From the NCBI RefSeq assembly GCF_003945595.2, contig NW_024104332.1:3162001-3226000 (forward strand): a stretch of DNA of 64,000 nucleotides, written 5' to 3'. Shown piece after piece: positions 38,854 through 64,000 of this stretch. The DNA comes from Pipra filicauda (lineage: Eukaryota > Chordata > Aves > Passeriformes > Pipridae). Position 1 is the first letter of the stretch. Each line of letters begins with the position of its first letter. Below the pieces are notes generated by a model. That model made no database searches and was not told the origin of the DNA. It was given only the letters and a program-made list of their open reading frames with translations. The translations under genes were made by a program, and so were the position numbers.

Positions 38854-40013
38854 ATTTAATGTTTGTTAGGGATAGAAGATTTAATGTTCATCAGGAATAG
38901 AAAATAACAACAGGAAAACTTCCTTGCTGTAGGCTGGATGAGCATCATTTAGGAGCAAAGGCCCAAAATAACATCTCTGATCACCAAAATCAGTGACTTT
39001 GGGGAACAGCCACTCTGAGAGTACCCAGCTGGATGCCACCCGCCCCAGCTGCTTGAGTTTATCCTGCAAAAACCGCAGCAGTCCTCCAGACAGTGGTGAG
39101 GGGAAACACAATCTACTCTAGTAAAAATAAAATGAGGAACGAATAAAAATAAAGGCAGCTGAAAGAAAAGAGAAAGAGGAACGTTTAACAGCTTAAAATG
39201 CTTACAGACAGGCTGGAGAGCATACACACCATGACCAAGCACATGTCCCCAAAGGGTGCCCACCTCCTTCAGCTGCAACACTCAAGGCTAAAGCTGCAGG
39301 AGAGCATGAGGAACAGCTGGGAGGAACTGGAATATACCAGCAAGCTTCAGCTTTGGCTACAAGGACCAATGGTACGCCTGCTCTGCTCCTGCCACCCCGA
39401 CTGCAGGGGCTCCCAGCTCTCCCACCGTCTTCCCTCAACCTTTAGTCAGTTGGAACAGAGTGGTTGGACAAACCCTATGAAATAACTGAGGAGGACAGAG
39501 CAGCTCGTTAAGGGCCTCATGCAATACGAAAGCAAAATTACAGCTCATCTCACTCAACCACACTTCCTTCCCTCAGATCTGCAACCTCCATCACCAGCAG
39601 GAAGCCCCACCAGCCTTCCCAGCTTCATCCGCCCCAGCCCACTCACTCCTGGCCTGGGGGCTGCTCTGAAGCATCCAGCTGTAGCCACCCAAGCTGGGGT
39701 GAGCACCCCAGCTCCCAGCTGGCTCATCCTCAGGCCCCATCCCCACCGTATCCTGCATCAGCTGCTCCAGTGCTCCCATCCCACTGCCAGCACTACTGTG
39801 TCGCTTTCCTGCTACACCTGGCTGTGAAGAAACCAAGCCAGAGCTCTGCTGTCTTCTTTAATAAAAGCATTAACCCATGGAGCATCCATTAGCGCACAAA
39901 AGTTTTTGCTGGCACTGCAATCTCTTTGCTTGCTGCAAAAATAAACCCAGCTCTGTAACTGTAACACAGCAGCAGGTGAACAGCATCAGGGTCTTATGAT
40001 GCCTCAGGTCGCC

Positions 40014-40094
40014 CTGCCCATGGCAGGGGGTTGGAATGAGATGGTCTGTAAGGTCCCTTCCAACCCAAACCCGTCTCTGAGTCTGTGATAATGC
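40014..40094 (+). mobile_element. CR1 LINE 3' fragment, short
   Basis: 'cccatggcagggggttggaa', 'aggtcccttccaacccaaac' and 'gagtctgtgat' represent the last 80 bp of a CR1. Confidence 0.8.
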
Positions 40095-40790
40095 AACATG
40101 GTGAGTCAACATCAGGTTGCTTGGAAGGGAAACCTACAAAGAAATTAGCAAAGCCTCACATTATCTTTAAAAAAAAAATCTACAGTCTCGTATGTTTTCT
40201 AAATGACTTCAATTAATAACTTTTACTGTAATGCCTTGAAGAGGTTAAGAGAAAGTTGACAGTGGCTGGTTCCTCTCTGCTCAGGGACGTGCTGCTGCAA
40301 TTGCTTTGGAAGGAGTTATTGCAGCCGGCACAAGAAAATTTGAAGGCTGCTTAAATAAAGTTCCCCATGCAGCCCTGAGCTTTGCCACTGCGAGGACAGC
40401 GCCTGCATCCTCTGCCGTGCAAGGAGACCTCACTACTCCAGCATAAACATTTCAGAGCCCAACCCAGACCCTGAGGGGAGCCAGCTCTCCATCCTCTCCA
40501 CACCCAAGGGCTGTCAATAGCTCTCAAAGGAACTAGTTTCCCCCACTACCAGCTTTGTGTGCCCACTGGGGTCTGGGATGGTCCCCAGCAGCACTGTGAA
40601 AGGTGAAAAGTGGGCAGAAAGAGTGGGTTTTGGGTGGGTCCCTTTCCCAGGTGCAGTGGGAGGGCTGCAAGACCCCTAGGTAGCCCAGGGAGTTGAGACC
40701 CAGCCCCCCAAGGCAAGATGCTGTGGGTTTGACCAGCATGAGTGGGACTGGCTGGGTTCTTGGGGGAACACGCCCTCCCACAGTTACCAC

Positions 40791-40900
40791 TCTGACTTCC
40801 TCCTTCCTCCAGCAAGACAGAAATAGGAAGGAAAGATTGGGGTACATCGCAGAGCTCTGGATGCCTGGCTGCTTTTCCCAACCAAGCTTGAGAGGGTGAG
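40791..40900 (+). promoter_or_regulatory. Speculative ITGB2 promoter and exon 1 candidate
   Basis: ETS/PU.1-type motifs cluster at 40793-40812 (ACTTCCTCC on plus, reading GAGGAAGT on minus), followed by a possible exon ending AGAGG/GTGAG at 40895/40896. Mammalian CD18 promoters lack TATA and depend on PU.1 and GABP ETS sites, so the arrangement is suggestive. Such short motifs also occur by chance. Confidence 0.2.
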
Positions 40901-42297
40901 ACCATCCTCATCCCAGACCAAGCACGGGAAAGAGGTGAAGGCTGGATGCCAGGTGAGCACAGCATCTCTATTTTCTGTGCTTCTGTTCCTCCTTTCTGGG
41001 GGGGAAGGCAACCAGGCAACAAAGGGGTTATGTAGCTCTGGTGTTTCCAGGGAATTGTTTTGTCATTCCTGATCTAACTTTTGGCCACTCGAGTTCAGGG
41101 GGATTGGTGCAGTGTCCCTCCCACAGGTGGGTCAGTCTGTGCAGTCTTTGCAAAGGCAGCTTGCCTAGTCTGTAATGGTTTTGCTTCTGGAGGTAGCATT
41201 GAGCCTGGAACTGCAGGTGGCTGTTGTGGGGAGGGCGTCAGACCCCAAAAAACCCTTTCCTCACCACCCCGCGGGCTCAGAAAGCAGAGCAGAAAGGGAG
41301 CAGTGTGCTCCTCTCACGCCCTTACACATGGCACTGGGGAGAGCGGCATGGGCTGTGGGCCTGCCTGCAGCACCAGGGCTGGGGGCTGTGCCAGTCCCCT
41401 TCCTGGGACCCCCCTCTTCCTCGTGGGGTCTCACTCCCTGCCTGCAGGGTGTGGTGGGAAAGAGGGAACTGACGTGGCAGCATGGCGTGAGCATGGCAGG
41501 GACGGCAGCCTGAGGGGGTTCAGCACGGCGTCACCACCCATTGCAGAGACCTTCCTGGTTGTCCCTGCACCCCTGTGGGCCTGGGGAGAGTAGCTGGGAG
41601 TGGGAGTAAGAGCCTTGCTCTTCTCCTCCATACCTCTGTGTGCTGCACACATCAAATACTCCTCAGCCAAGTGACCCCGGGGAGAGCAGGTCCTTCCCAA
41701 CATCTCAGTGGCTCTTGGATGCAGATGGAATGTAGGGCACACCCCAGATGACAGGGAAAAGCAGCCTGGCCCTCATTTTTGATGCTTTTCCCAATGTCAC
41801 AGCCACAGCTCCCAGCCTCCTGGCAGGTGAGAAGCAAAGATGTGAACGTATGCAGTGACATCGTGCCCTGGGGCCAGCACGGACACTGGAACATGGCTGC
41901 TGCAAGGTGTGGGGAGGCCCTACATGGTGCTTTTTGCTATCACAGCTGTCACATCCTGCTTCACACAGTGGTTTTGCACTTTTCTGTTCTCATTCTGGTG
42001 CTGCTAGGAGTGATCTCAGTGTGCTGGAGAGCGTGGTGCCCCTGGACTACCCAGGGCAGGACAACCAGCTGGCAGCTCTTTCCCACCCAAGCAGGGCTTT
42101 GACCTAGGGAGACCCAGCAGCACAAATCCCCTCTTTCCCTCTCTCACAGGGCAGGGCAAGGGGCCCACAGGCACCCAGGGATCCTGGTGCTCAGAGCAAA
42201 CGGATGCCACAGACTAGTTAGGGACTTGGTGCCCATAGGGGAGAGCTCACCCCGCAGATCTGTCCTCTGCAGGCACTGGAGGCTGCTGGAAGGAAAG

Positions 42298-42485
42298 ATA
42301 TATAAAATGTATTCATATTTCCTAAAATAGGACATGGGAATGTATATATTCTTTTTATATATTAAAAATAACATTCATATATTTTTATTTTTTATATTTG
42401 CCCTGTAATTTATATGTATTATATATACATGTATTATATATATATATATATATAAATATTTAAAAATACATATACACACACACTG
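42298..42485. repeat. AT-rich low-complexity tract with (AT)n and (AC)n
   Basis: Nearly pure A/T with an (AT)n core at about 42437-42453, ending in a short (AC) run. It lies 176 bp before the solo LTR. Confidence 0.85.
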
Positions 42486-42660
42486 AATGTGATACTCTGC
42501 ATGGATGGGTAAGTCCTGTGTATGGCCACCTGCCTTGGTGGGATTTATCCACATCACACAACCAAGTGATGGAAGGAACAGCTCCAAGTCAAGTGACATC
42601 CGCACTCCCATTCTCAGTTTGCTCATTTCCCTTCTGTACTCAGGGTCTGGGATTGCCCAG

Positions 42661-43891
42661 TGTCATGGTTTGAGATAGCCCCAAAATCCAATTCCCTAGC
42701 TCCATCCCCCCTCCCCCATCTCAACCTAATGTGAGATGGGTTTTTCCAGACAAAACACATCAGACTCAAAGTGGGGGAAAGGGAATATATTACAATGACT
42801 GTACAAATAAATACCATATCACATTATATACACGATCACAACTATCTCTACCATGACTTATAGTATTTACAATGGATCAGATCTCTTCTCCCCTCCAAAT
42901 AAAAGTCCAGGAGGGAAAGAAGGACAGATCCCTTCCAGTCCTTAAGCAGCAGCATCTTCTGAGGCAGCAGTCTGTCTGTCTTCTCCACATGCAGCAGCTG
43001 ATAGCTGGATTTCTGCCAGCACTCACGAGGGAGGTATCCAAGCTCCCTCGGCCCCCTTGACACAGGCAAAGGGGTCTTCGTGGGCTTCGTAACCCCAGAC
43101 AAGGTCGTTTCACCACGGTCATATCACGAAGACACAGGGGGGTCTTCGTGACGGTCTGGTATCTCTTGCAGGGCCTCTGTGCCCTGTCTCTCAGGCTGCC
43201 ACCGTGGCAGCAGTGCGAGGGGGGAGCCAAGGTCAACTCCCCCCACATTCCATCTGGCCGTCCCGGTCCAGCTCCAGGACGCTCCGAGCTTCTCAGCTCC
43301 TCTCTCTCTCCGGTGCTGCATGTCCAAAACTCTTCTCCTTAATAGGAGTCCATCTCCCTCTTTTCTCAGAGGGATCTCAAAGGAGTTTTGGGGGGCTGGT
43401 ACAGTCTTACCCACAGAACTCTGTCTCTTGGCTCTCCTTTCCTCAGCTCTCCTTCCACGAGTCCTTTCTCTGGTGCTGCATGTTGCTTCTGCTGCTCCTT
43501 CAGTTCAGGTCTTATCTCTGGCTCTCTGCCACCGTTTCTCTGGTCAGTCCCAGCTGCTGCTCTGGGCCCATGGAGAAAACATCTCCCGGCATAACTACAG
43601 ACACTTAGTCCAGTCTAAGACTGTTCCAAGTCTCTGCAATCCCCCCAGCCGGGGCTGGGAGGGGGCCAGAGGCCCCAAGGGGCTCAGAGCCCCTTCCTCG
43701 TGGCTCTACAACATGGCCACCACTCCACAACAACCAAACTACAACCCATCTCTTCCGGTGAGCTTGTGATATGTTTACATTTTTGCAGGAGCGCCCATTG
43801 GGCAGAACTTCAAAACTTCCAGGGGTTTCCACCCCTTGGGGTCTACCACTTTTCTTAGCCTCTGGGGGAAAACAAGGTCCAAACCACGACA
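42661..43891 (-). mobile_element. Solo LTR of an endogenous retrovirus, 1,231 bp, with target duplication
   Basis: The ends are near-perfect inverted repeats (TGTCATGGTTT and AAACCACGACA, one mismatch). CCCAG flanks both sides (42656-42660 and 43892-43896), a perfect 5-bp duplication. The minus-strand start TGTCGTGGTTT resembles a common avian LTR start, so minus orientation is my guess. Open frames of up to 196 codons inside it are non-coding LTR sequence. It lies 3.4 kb upstream of the ITGB2 start codon. Confidence 0.9.
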
Positions 43892-46597
43892 CCCAGTTTG
43901 GAGAGGTGGGAAGGAGCAGCCACTGCTGGGTGTGGTACCTGACATCTCTGTCACTGCATGATGGTGATGCAGCACCAGTGATGCCTGGAGGAAATGCCCA
44001 GGAGCACTGACACTAGTGGCTCCTCACTGTTACAGGTGGATGGTGCAAACACCCCAGGAGTCCTGCCAGGATCCTGGACACGAGTGCATGTCCTCCTGTT
44101 TTGCAGGAGAACAGATGTTTAGCAAAGCACTGATGGGGAGTTGTGGCTAAGAGACTGCGACACTCATCTCTGCTGTTGAACACCCATTTTATCTATAGCA
44201 ACAAGATCGCTGCTGGCATCAACACTTCCCCTTCAGCCCTATTTATAAATCCCAGCTTGCTGTTCATCCCAACAGCATCCCCCAGCACGCCCTGAGTGCT
44301 GGCGTGCTCCAGCTCTGAGCCCTGCCCACATACAGGACAGCACCCAGCTTTTAACTCATGCACCTTCCCTGAGGCCCCCTTCACATCTTCTGGCTCACAG
44401 ACCCTTGGAGGGCATTTTGCCCTAAGAGAGATGCTCCACTGGTGGAGTACCCTGGAGGCTTCTGCAAAAGTCTCCTGCTGAAGCAGAGCCCTGATCCTGA
44501 CCCACCCGAGATACGTGAGAGAAGATCAGAGCTCAGGGCCAAGGAGGACCCTGGTCCCGAGGTGCAGGCTTCTTCCCCTGATGCCACCATGCAGCCCTGG
44601 CCAGGAAGCAGAGCCTGGTGGCAATGTGTCCTGCCCTTAGATGGGGTGCTCGATCTCGGCACCCCATTCCCAACCCCAGGTTGAGGGTGGTTGTAAAGCT
44701 CTGCAATTCTGCTCCTTCACACCGGTGCAGGAGGATGGACTGTGTGCACCCCTCTGCTTGCCTGAATTTATGAAACAGAAGGGAAAAAAACCCAACATCA
44801 CAGGCAGAGCACACCCAGGAGATGAGACCCAGGACTGGCAGTGACTGCTCAGGTCTGGGATGAGCCGGAGGGATCATTAAGGGGGTTGGAGGAAATGCTG
44901 CTGAGGCCCATGCTGGGGCTCTGCTTATGAGAGTCAGACCAAAAACCTGCTTTGCACTCCTCTGAATGCTGTAAAGAGGCAGACAAAGGCAGAAAGCCCT
45001 GTTTGTTCTCTTTGAGAGTAACCCTGCGTCACATATACACTCACCCACCCCCACACCAGGGCGTAATTTCCCTCCATGGCAGAACAGAAGAAATGTTGAG
45101 CTTCCTGCTGCTGCTCTCTCCTAGCAGCTGGGTGTGCTTCAGGATCTTGTGACAAGGGCAAGAAACCACTTTGGGGATGAAATAGGCATCCAAATCCAGG
45201 CCATGACATGAACCCTACATTGCAACACTTGATAGCAGCCAGCACTGGAGGTGTATTGAGGTTCCCACTTTGTTTCCTGGGTTTGGGAGCTTTTTTAATC
45301 CTGTTTTAGTTGGAAACTTGCTCTATTTTATGAGATGGGCCTGTAAGCAGGAAACTCCAACCTCCAGCAAGAATGAGGAGCTCACAGAGCTCTATTCCAT
45401 CGCTGCCCCACACTTTGGCATGGCAGCAGGAATTAAACATTTGGAAACACTGGGCAGGTGGAATAGCAGGAGCTCACTAAATCTGTGGCTTTTGTTCCCA
45501 CACCCTCTGTGAGAACTCCTGGCTTGTAGCCGAACTGGAGCCTAATTAGGCACATTTGGGGTGTCGATCACCAGGTGCTACAGGAAACAAGGGCGGAAGC
45601 CACTTTTCCCTCCTACAAGCTCAAACTGGCAGAATCTGGAGGTGATAGAAATGTGTTGGGACAGCTAAGCCCAGGGAGTGCATGTCACACAGACAGGGAC
45701 GTTGCAGCTGTGACAATAAATGATGCCCTTAAAAACTTACCAAGGGGGACTGTGTTGGTGGAGAGGGACTTGCAGAGGATATCTTTGTGGAGAAGGGCTC
45801 TGTCCACCCACCATAGGATGGTCTTGCACCAGACAGGGCAGAGTGAGCTCCCAAGCCATGTCATCATGAGAGTTTGGCTGCATGGCCCCAGAGGTGCCTC
45901 TTGTTGGCTGTGCAGCTCTGTGGTGTTGGCTGTGGACCTCTGCCAGGGAGACTGGCTCCAGGGCAGGGTGGGCTTCCAGATGGCCCCTGCCATAATCAAT
46001 GGTGGCCTCAGAGTCCTGGCACATCTCCAAGTCCATACCACAGCTGGGCATCAAACCTCACTGTGCCAACATTACCCACCAATCTACCTAGACCTTCTCT
46101 CTACAGTCAGGAGGAAACCAGACATTCTTTCAAGGCTGACCAATGTCATCCTAAGCTTGTCTGGTATCTTACAGAGGATAATGAGCTAAGACAGGACACC
46201 TTGACATCTCAGAAGGGGATCTGGGCAGTACTCACATGTCTCAGTGCTTTTTGAAGGTTTCCCTTGTTTTCTCATTTCCGTGTCACTCTGTGCTGTTTAT
46301 ACAGCAAGTTCACAGGAGGGCGTGATGGCAGGAGCTTAGGAGTGGTTATTTTCTTACTCAGGGCAGCATCAGAGCTGTTCTGAAACTGATGACCTGATTT
46401 CCAGACACTGTGTCTAGTACTGCTAAAAAGAGTGACATCTGTTGTTCCTTCATGCTTTCTTAGTCCTTTTTCTTCTTCTAACAAATTCCTCTTTTCTCAC
46501 TTCCCCATGTGCATCCATGTTGCAAGGCCACCACACTATTACAGCAATGACAGAGAGCAGAAGAGAGGCGAATGATTCACACATGAGCGCTCACCAG

Positions 46598-46664
46598 GAG
46601 GAACCTGGCAACACCCCTCTTGGCTACTGCAAAAATTAACCCTGTCCTGGACGGAACTAGGACA
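46598..46664 (-). mobile_element. LTR 5'-end remnant related to the 9222 element
   Basis: Read on the minus strand from 46664 it begins TGTCCTAGTTCCGTCCAGG and continues through 'gttaatttttgcagtagcca', matching the start of the fragment at 9222. The other end was not found. Confidence 0.6.
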
Positions 46665-47047
46665 GGTCACCACACCAGCAGGCTGGACCACATCACACAG
46701 CGTGAACCAGCCTCTCCGCTTACCCAGGAGAAGGGACTGTGGTGGAGACCCTTGCTTGTTAGAAACTTTCAGCAGGGAAACTCATATTAATTCACTACAA
46801 GAAATACTTAATTTCCTTGATGAATCAGTCAAATGTAAAGCAAGTTGTAACAGACTTTTTTTTTTTTCCCATGTAACAAGCACACCACGCTAGTTAATTA
46901 ATAGAAATGGTCCTTTTGTTAATTTTAGTTCCAATTTCCATCCAAATATAGCTCGACACAGAAGTGGAAAAAACATCTAGTACGAAACTAGATGCAATGC
47001 TTGAGATTTTACATTGTTATGTAGATATAATTATATAGGGAGAAGAG

Positions 47048-47284
47048 TAATCTTATTGAGGGGTAACTCTATCAGGGCCTTTCAGTGCCTGAAAGGTACC
47101 TACAAGAAATCTGGAGAGGAACTTTTTACAAGGGCATGTAGTGATGGGACAAAGGGGAATTGGATTTAAAGTGACAGATAGTAGGTTTAGATTGGATATT
47201 ACAAAGAAGTTCTTCCCTGTGAGGGTGGTGAAGCCCTGGTACAGGTTGGCCAAAGAAGCTGTGGCTGCCCCACTCCTGGAGCAC
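47048..47284 (+). mobile_element. CR1 LINE fragment immediately upstream of ITGB2 exon 2
   Basis: 'ggtttagattggatattaca', 'agaagttcttccctgtgagg' and 'agaagctgtggctgcccc' mark the CR1. It is truncated about 36 bp before the splice acceptor at 47320. Confidence 0.85.
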
Positions 47285-47320
47285 ATCCCAGGTGGTCACA
47301 GGAATGCTTTTGTCTTGCAG

Positions 47321-47323
47321 AAG
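47321..47323 (+). other. ITGB2: 3' splice acceptor before the ITGB2 start codon
   Basis: A strong acceptor (TTTTGTCTTGCAG) ends at 47320, only three bases before the ATG. The start codon therefore sits in exon 2, and a non-coding exon 1 lies upstream, as in human ITGB2. This favours ATG 47324 over the longer open frame that begins inside the CR1 at 47141. Confidence 0.75.
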
Positions 47324-53258
<5,935 letters not shown>

Positions 53259-54420
53259 GGCAATGCCTGGCAGCACTGGGACCCACCGTTAAATAAGGAA
53301 ATGCCAAGCTAAAGAAACCTCAAACTAAGGAAATCTTAAACTAAGGCTCCCACCTCCTCTTCTTTATCCTATGGTTTGTTCCCTTCTTCCACGTCAGGTG
53401 CTGGCTGAGGCACTGTGCTATGCCAGTGTCCTGGCCTAGTGCTCGATGGTTGGGTTAGTGGGGATGGGAGAAGGGAACAGACACAGCTTTGCTGGGGATG
53501 GGACTGCAGAGCAGGCCTCACCATGGGAACATGCAGCAGCTCCTGGACTGGTCACTGGCTGTCTCATCTCCTGTTGACAACTTTGCCTTCTACCAGGAGT
53601 CTTAAACACCCAGCCCCAAAGCCAGCTGAGCTCACAGAGTGCTTCCAGCTTTGACTTTGAGCTGGGATTTCAAAACTGCCATGTCTCTTCTGCTCCAGCA
53701 GGATCTGCTCCTAGGCTGCTCCGTGCCCTCCCCTGCTGAACTGGTTTCCAGCACTATGCACTGGTTTCCAGAGAAATCACTGCTGAGTAGGATGTGGAGG
53801 GTCCTCCAGGCTGGCAGTCTGCTCTGGAGGCTGCAGTGATGCAATGTGCCCTAAGGGCTAGTAAGCACCTGTACCTAGGGATGAAGAGCAGCTGGGGAAC
53901 ACGCACTGAATCTTTTTCCCAAATCATCAACTGTTTCCTGATGTGCTCCTCTCAGGCCTACCTCAGGCTAGGTTCTGCTTGGGCTCCTGCATGCCTGGCT
54001 TGCCTCCATAATGCCTTGAAGTCCTCTGCACAGCAAGGAGGTGAAAGAGCCACTGTTTGATCTATGAAACCTTGGCACTGAGCAGCTGAAAAATTCTGTG
54101 CAGATTGGAGCTCAGACACAGCTTCTTCCACCACCCCTCAGGGCATGATCTTCTCCCTGCTCTTTGAGTTGGTCAGACATACCAAGAGCCAGATGTGCAA
54201 AACACCTGGCAGTGCCTGGAGCACCTCCCGCTCAGCACTTATCCCAACCACACACAGCAGCCAATTGCTCTCACATTGTGGGGTTGCTCCTGTGAAACAG
54301 CGGTACAGTTCCTTATTTGCTTTCAGTTTGGGATTGATTTGCATATGGTTGTATTGTGTCACGTCTTCATTTGCTCTCTGAAGGGGTTTAACGTGAATAA
54401 AGATTTAATATATAAAGTTG
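53259..54420 (+). other. ITGB2: ITGB2 3' untranslated region (probable)
   Basis: Single-copy-looking sequence from the stop codon to the first good polyadenylation signal. It begins with short repeats of an 'aaactaagg'-like phrase at about 53310-53346. The end is set only by the AATAAA at 54396. Confidence 0.5.
54396..54401 (+). terminator. Candidate ITGB2 polyadenylation signal AATAAA
   Basis: A canonical hexamer 1,138 nt after the stop codon, in an AT-rich stretch (gatttaatatataaagttg) followed by GT-containing sequence. A second AATAAA at 54957-54962 is a possible distal site. Confidence 0.5.
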
Positions 54421-54879
54421 TCAGAGACTGAAACGGTTAATGATTTATGCATTCTAGGATTGTCAAGGGACTTTTGCAGACTTCTGCAGGACTTTTGCAT
54501 TATACCTCTGATGGACAATCAAAGCCCATTCCCCCCCCCCCGCCAATCTTGAAAGGCTGGAAAAACCCTTTTGCCAGACCCCTCACAGAAACTCAGCACA
54601 GACCCAGGACGTGCTGGAGGCTCGTGGCATGGCCTGTGACACTAACCATGGATATAGTAACTCATAACTTCTTTGAGTGTGGAGGCTTCCCTCCTTCACC
54701 CCCAACGGATCAAGGCCACCACTTCAACTGACAGACATGGAAGCTGCAACTACCAGGTTCCATCTCTGGACCCCGTGGGCGGTGACTATTGACATCTTTC
54801 CACTCTCAGCTTTTCTTTCCCTTACTCTCCCTTACCCTTATCCTGTCTTTCCTTTCTCTCCCTTCTGCATTTTCCCCCC

Positions 54880-55085
54880 AGGGTTTATGCCTATGATAGA
54901 TAATATAGATGACAACACCCAAAATGCTAACATACCTGTTAAAACAAAATTGTTAAAATAAACCCTACCTATATATGTTTTCAGACACCGATTATTCAGT
55001 GTCATTTCACTCTAATTCACTCCAAGGGAATTATTGATAAGAACCTGGTTTACCCCCCTCCCCTTTTTCTGGGGCAGGTCATAAC
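54880..55085 (-). other. Possible retroelement remnant, unclassified
   Basis: AT-rich sequence that, on the minus strand, starts with a purine-rich tract (55079-55061, resembling a polypurine tract) and contains a short open stretch with a hydrophobic segment. I found no TG...CA ends or target duplication, so this is only a suspicion. Confidence 0.2.
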
Positions 55086-55599
55086 AAAAGTAAATACATC
55101 TGTCCTTCTAAGAATTAGGTGCAAGGGCAGCAGCTGAAGTGTTCATTGGAGAAACTACAGCCACACCCTGTCATTGCTGCCACCATCTCCTATGGGTACA
55201 GTGCCTTGGAAAGATGCTGGCCAGAGAAACAAGCTGTCTTCTACACTAATTTGCCATCTATGCCCTGCAAGGTGCTCCCTTGCAAGCCAAAACCGACTCA
55301 CTGAACGATGCAGAGCAGTTCTTGTCCCTGCCCACTTGCTGGCAGCTGTATGTAAACCACCTCAAACAAGAGTGACTGTGCTGCCTCAAATCAGGGGTTT
55401 ATTTTGGCCATTTTGTTGTTCTTCAACAGTGACTGTGAGGGTCTAGGGCAAGGTGTGAAGAAGGAAAGTGTGCCTGATACTCCTTCCAGCACTATCCCAG
55501 CCTGCTGCTATTTTTTGGCTTGAGGACCCCCAAGATGTTGGCTTGATTTTGGTAAGAGCAGCAATCTGCAGTATGGGCTGGCACACACCGATCAGGTCA

Positions 55600-55712
55600 T
55601 AAAATCATGGAATCACTAAGGCTGGGAAAAATGGTCATTGAGTCTAACTGTTAACCCAGCACTGCCAGGTCCACCAGTAAACCATATCCCTAAGCGCTAC
55701 ATCTACACACCA
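55600..55712 (-). mobile_element. CR1 LINE 3' fragment
   Basis: 'aaaatcatggaatcactaag' and 'taaaccatatccctaagcgc' match the same CR1 subtype as the fragment at 12261. Confidence 0.8.
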
Positions 55713-55920
55713 CAGCACTTGGGAGCAGGCTGCCAAGATGAGGCAGACACACACCTGGGCCCCTGGACAGGCTCCCTGAGCACTCTGTGCCCTGATGGGC
55801 TCCTCTCACCTGGGCAGAGGGAGAGAGACCAAACTGCTTCTGAGGGGCTGGAGCAGCTGCCAAGCCACATCCCAAGAGAAACAACATCATCCAGCTGAGC
55901 TGACAGCCCATGCCTTTGCT

Positions 55921-55926
55921 TTTATT
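55921..55926 (-). terminator. Candidate KMO polyadenylation signal very close to the stop codon
   Basis: AATAAA on the minus strand begins 14 nt after the KMO stop. If used, the 3' untranslated region would be only about 35-45 nt. An alternative AATAAA lies at 55403-55398. Confidence 0.4.
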
Positions 55927-55940
55927 ACAAGAAGCTCCCC

Positions 55941-64000
<8,060 letters not shown>

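Larger units (their letters stand above)
37331..47320. other. SLX9-ITGB2 intergenic region plus presumed ITGB2 exon 1 and intron 1
   Basis: About 10 kb with three CR1 fragments that I could delimit between 37.8 and 40.1 kb, one at 47.0-47.3 kb, the AT-rich tract at 42.3-42.5 kb, the solo LTR at 42661-43891 and an LTR remnant near 46.6 kb. Non-coding ITGB2 exon 1 should lie somewhere here. No protein gene is supported. Confidence 0.6.
54421..55920. other. Space between the convergent ITGB2 and KMO genes
   Basis: About 1.5 kb containing a C-rich run (about 54528-54541), a T/C-rich stretch (about 54800-54880), an AT-rich segment with a purine-rich tract on the minus strand at 55061-55079 that may be a retroelement remnant, and a CR1 fragment at 55600-55712. 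No gene seen. Confidence 0.6.

Noticed and set aside
39198..39485. A 95-codon frame with a helical, charged look
   Set aside because: No family resemblance and no matching splice partners, and antisense frames are equally open.
43179..43769. Open frames of 134 and 196 codons
   Set aside because: They are inside the solo LTR, which is non-coding, and are rich in Ser/Leu/Pro from its low-complexity text.

Overview
This is a piece of a bird nuclear genome. The evidence is many truncated CR1 LINE fragments with the avian CR1 3' end (ATTCTATG-type tails and the related 'agaatcatagaat' starts on the opposite strand), endogenous-retrovirus solo LTRs of a type common in birds, and three intron-split vertebrate genes. 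I cannot fix the species. The LTR types make me favour a songbird or another neoavian, but that is inference. There are no CRISPR arrays, bacterial operons or phage modules, and I recognised no tRNA or rRNA gene.

Layout. (1) 1-37.1 kb: SLX9 (FAM207A), a ribosome-biogenesis factor, on the minus strand. Its first exon lies in a CpG island at about 36.4-37.3 kb, exon 2 is at 35.3 kb, and exon 3 is about 34 kb away at 1.4 kb; the rest runs off the left edge. The 33.9-kb intron holds CR1 fragments, a 688-bp solo LTR with a perfect 5-bp target duplication (12983-13670), microsatellites and a 12-bp minisatellite, and no second gene that I can support. (2) 37.3-47.3 kb: the head-to-head space between SLX9 and ITGB2, containing a 0.75-kb CR1 and a 1,231-bp solo LTR (42661-43891) with a perfect 5-bp duplication. 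Part of it must be ITGB2 intron 1 if, as in mammals, exon 1 is non-coding. (3) 47.3-54.4 kb: ITGB2 (CD18, leukocyte integrin beta-2) on the plus strand. All 15 coding exons are present and join in frame to 774 codons. (4) 54.4-55.9 kb: the gap between two convergent genes. (5) 55.9-64 kb: KMO (kynurenine 3-monooxygenase) on the minus strand. Thirteen exons give the C-terminal 435 residues, and the N-terminal FAD-binding exons lie past the right edge.

SLX9 head-to-head with ITGB2 matches the mammalian neighbourhood (human 21q22.3). KMO tail-to-tail with ITGB2 does not: human KMO is at 1q43, and the human gene on the 3' side of ITGB2 is PTTG1IP. This linkage is the most interesting gene-level observation here. 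It could be an avian rearrangement, a KMO paralogue or, less likely, a mis-assembly. The three genes act in unrelated processes (40S ribosome maturation, leukocyte adhesion, tryptophan catabolism), and the sequence gives no reason to call them a functional cluster. Exon boundaries were placed by hand from splice consensus, reading phase and remembered family sequences.
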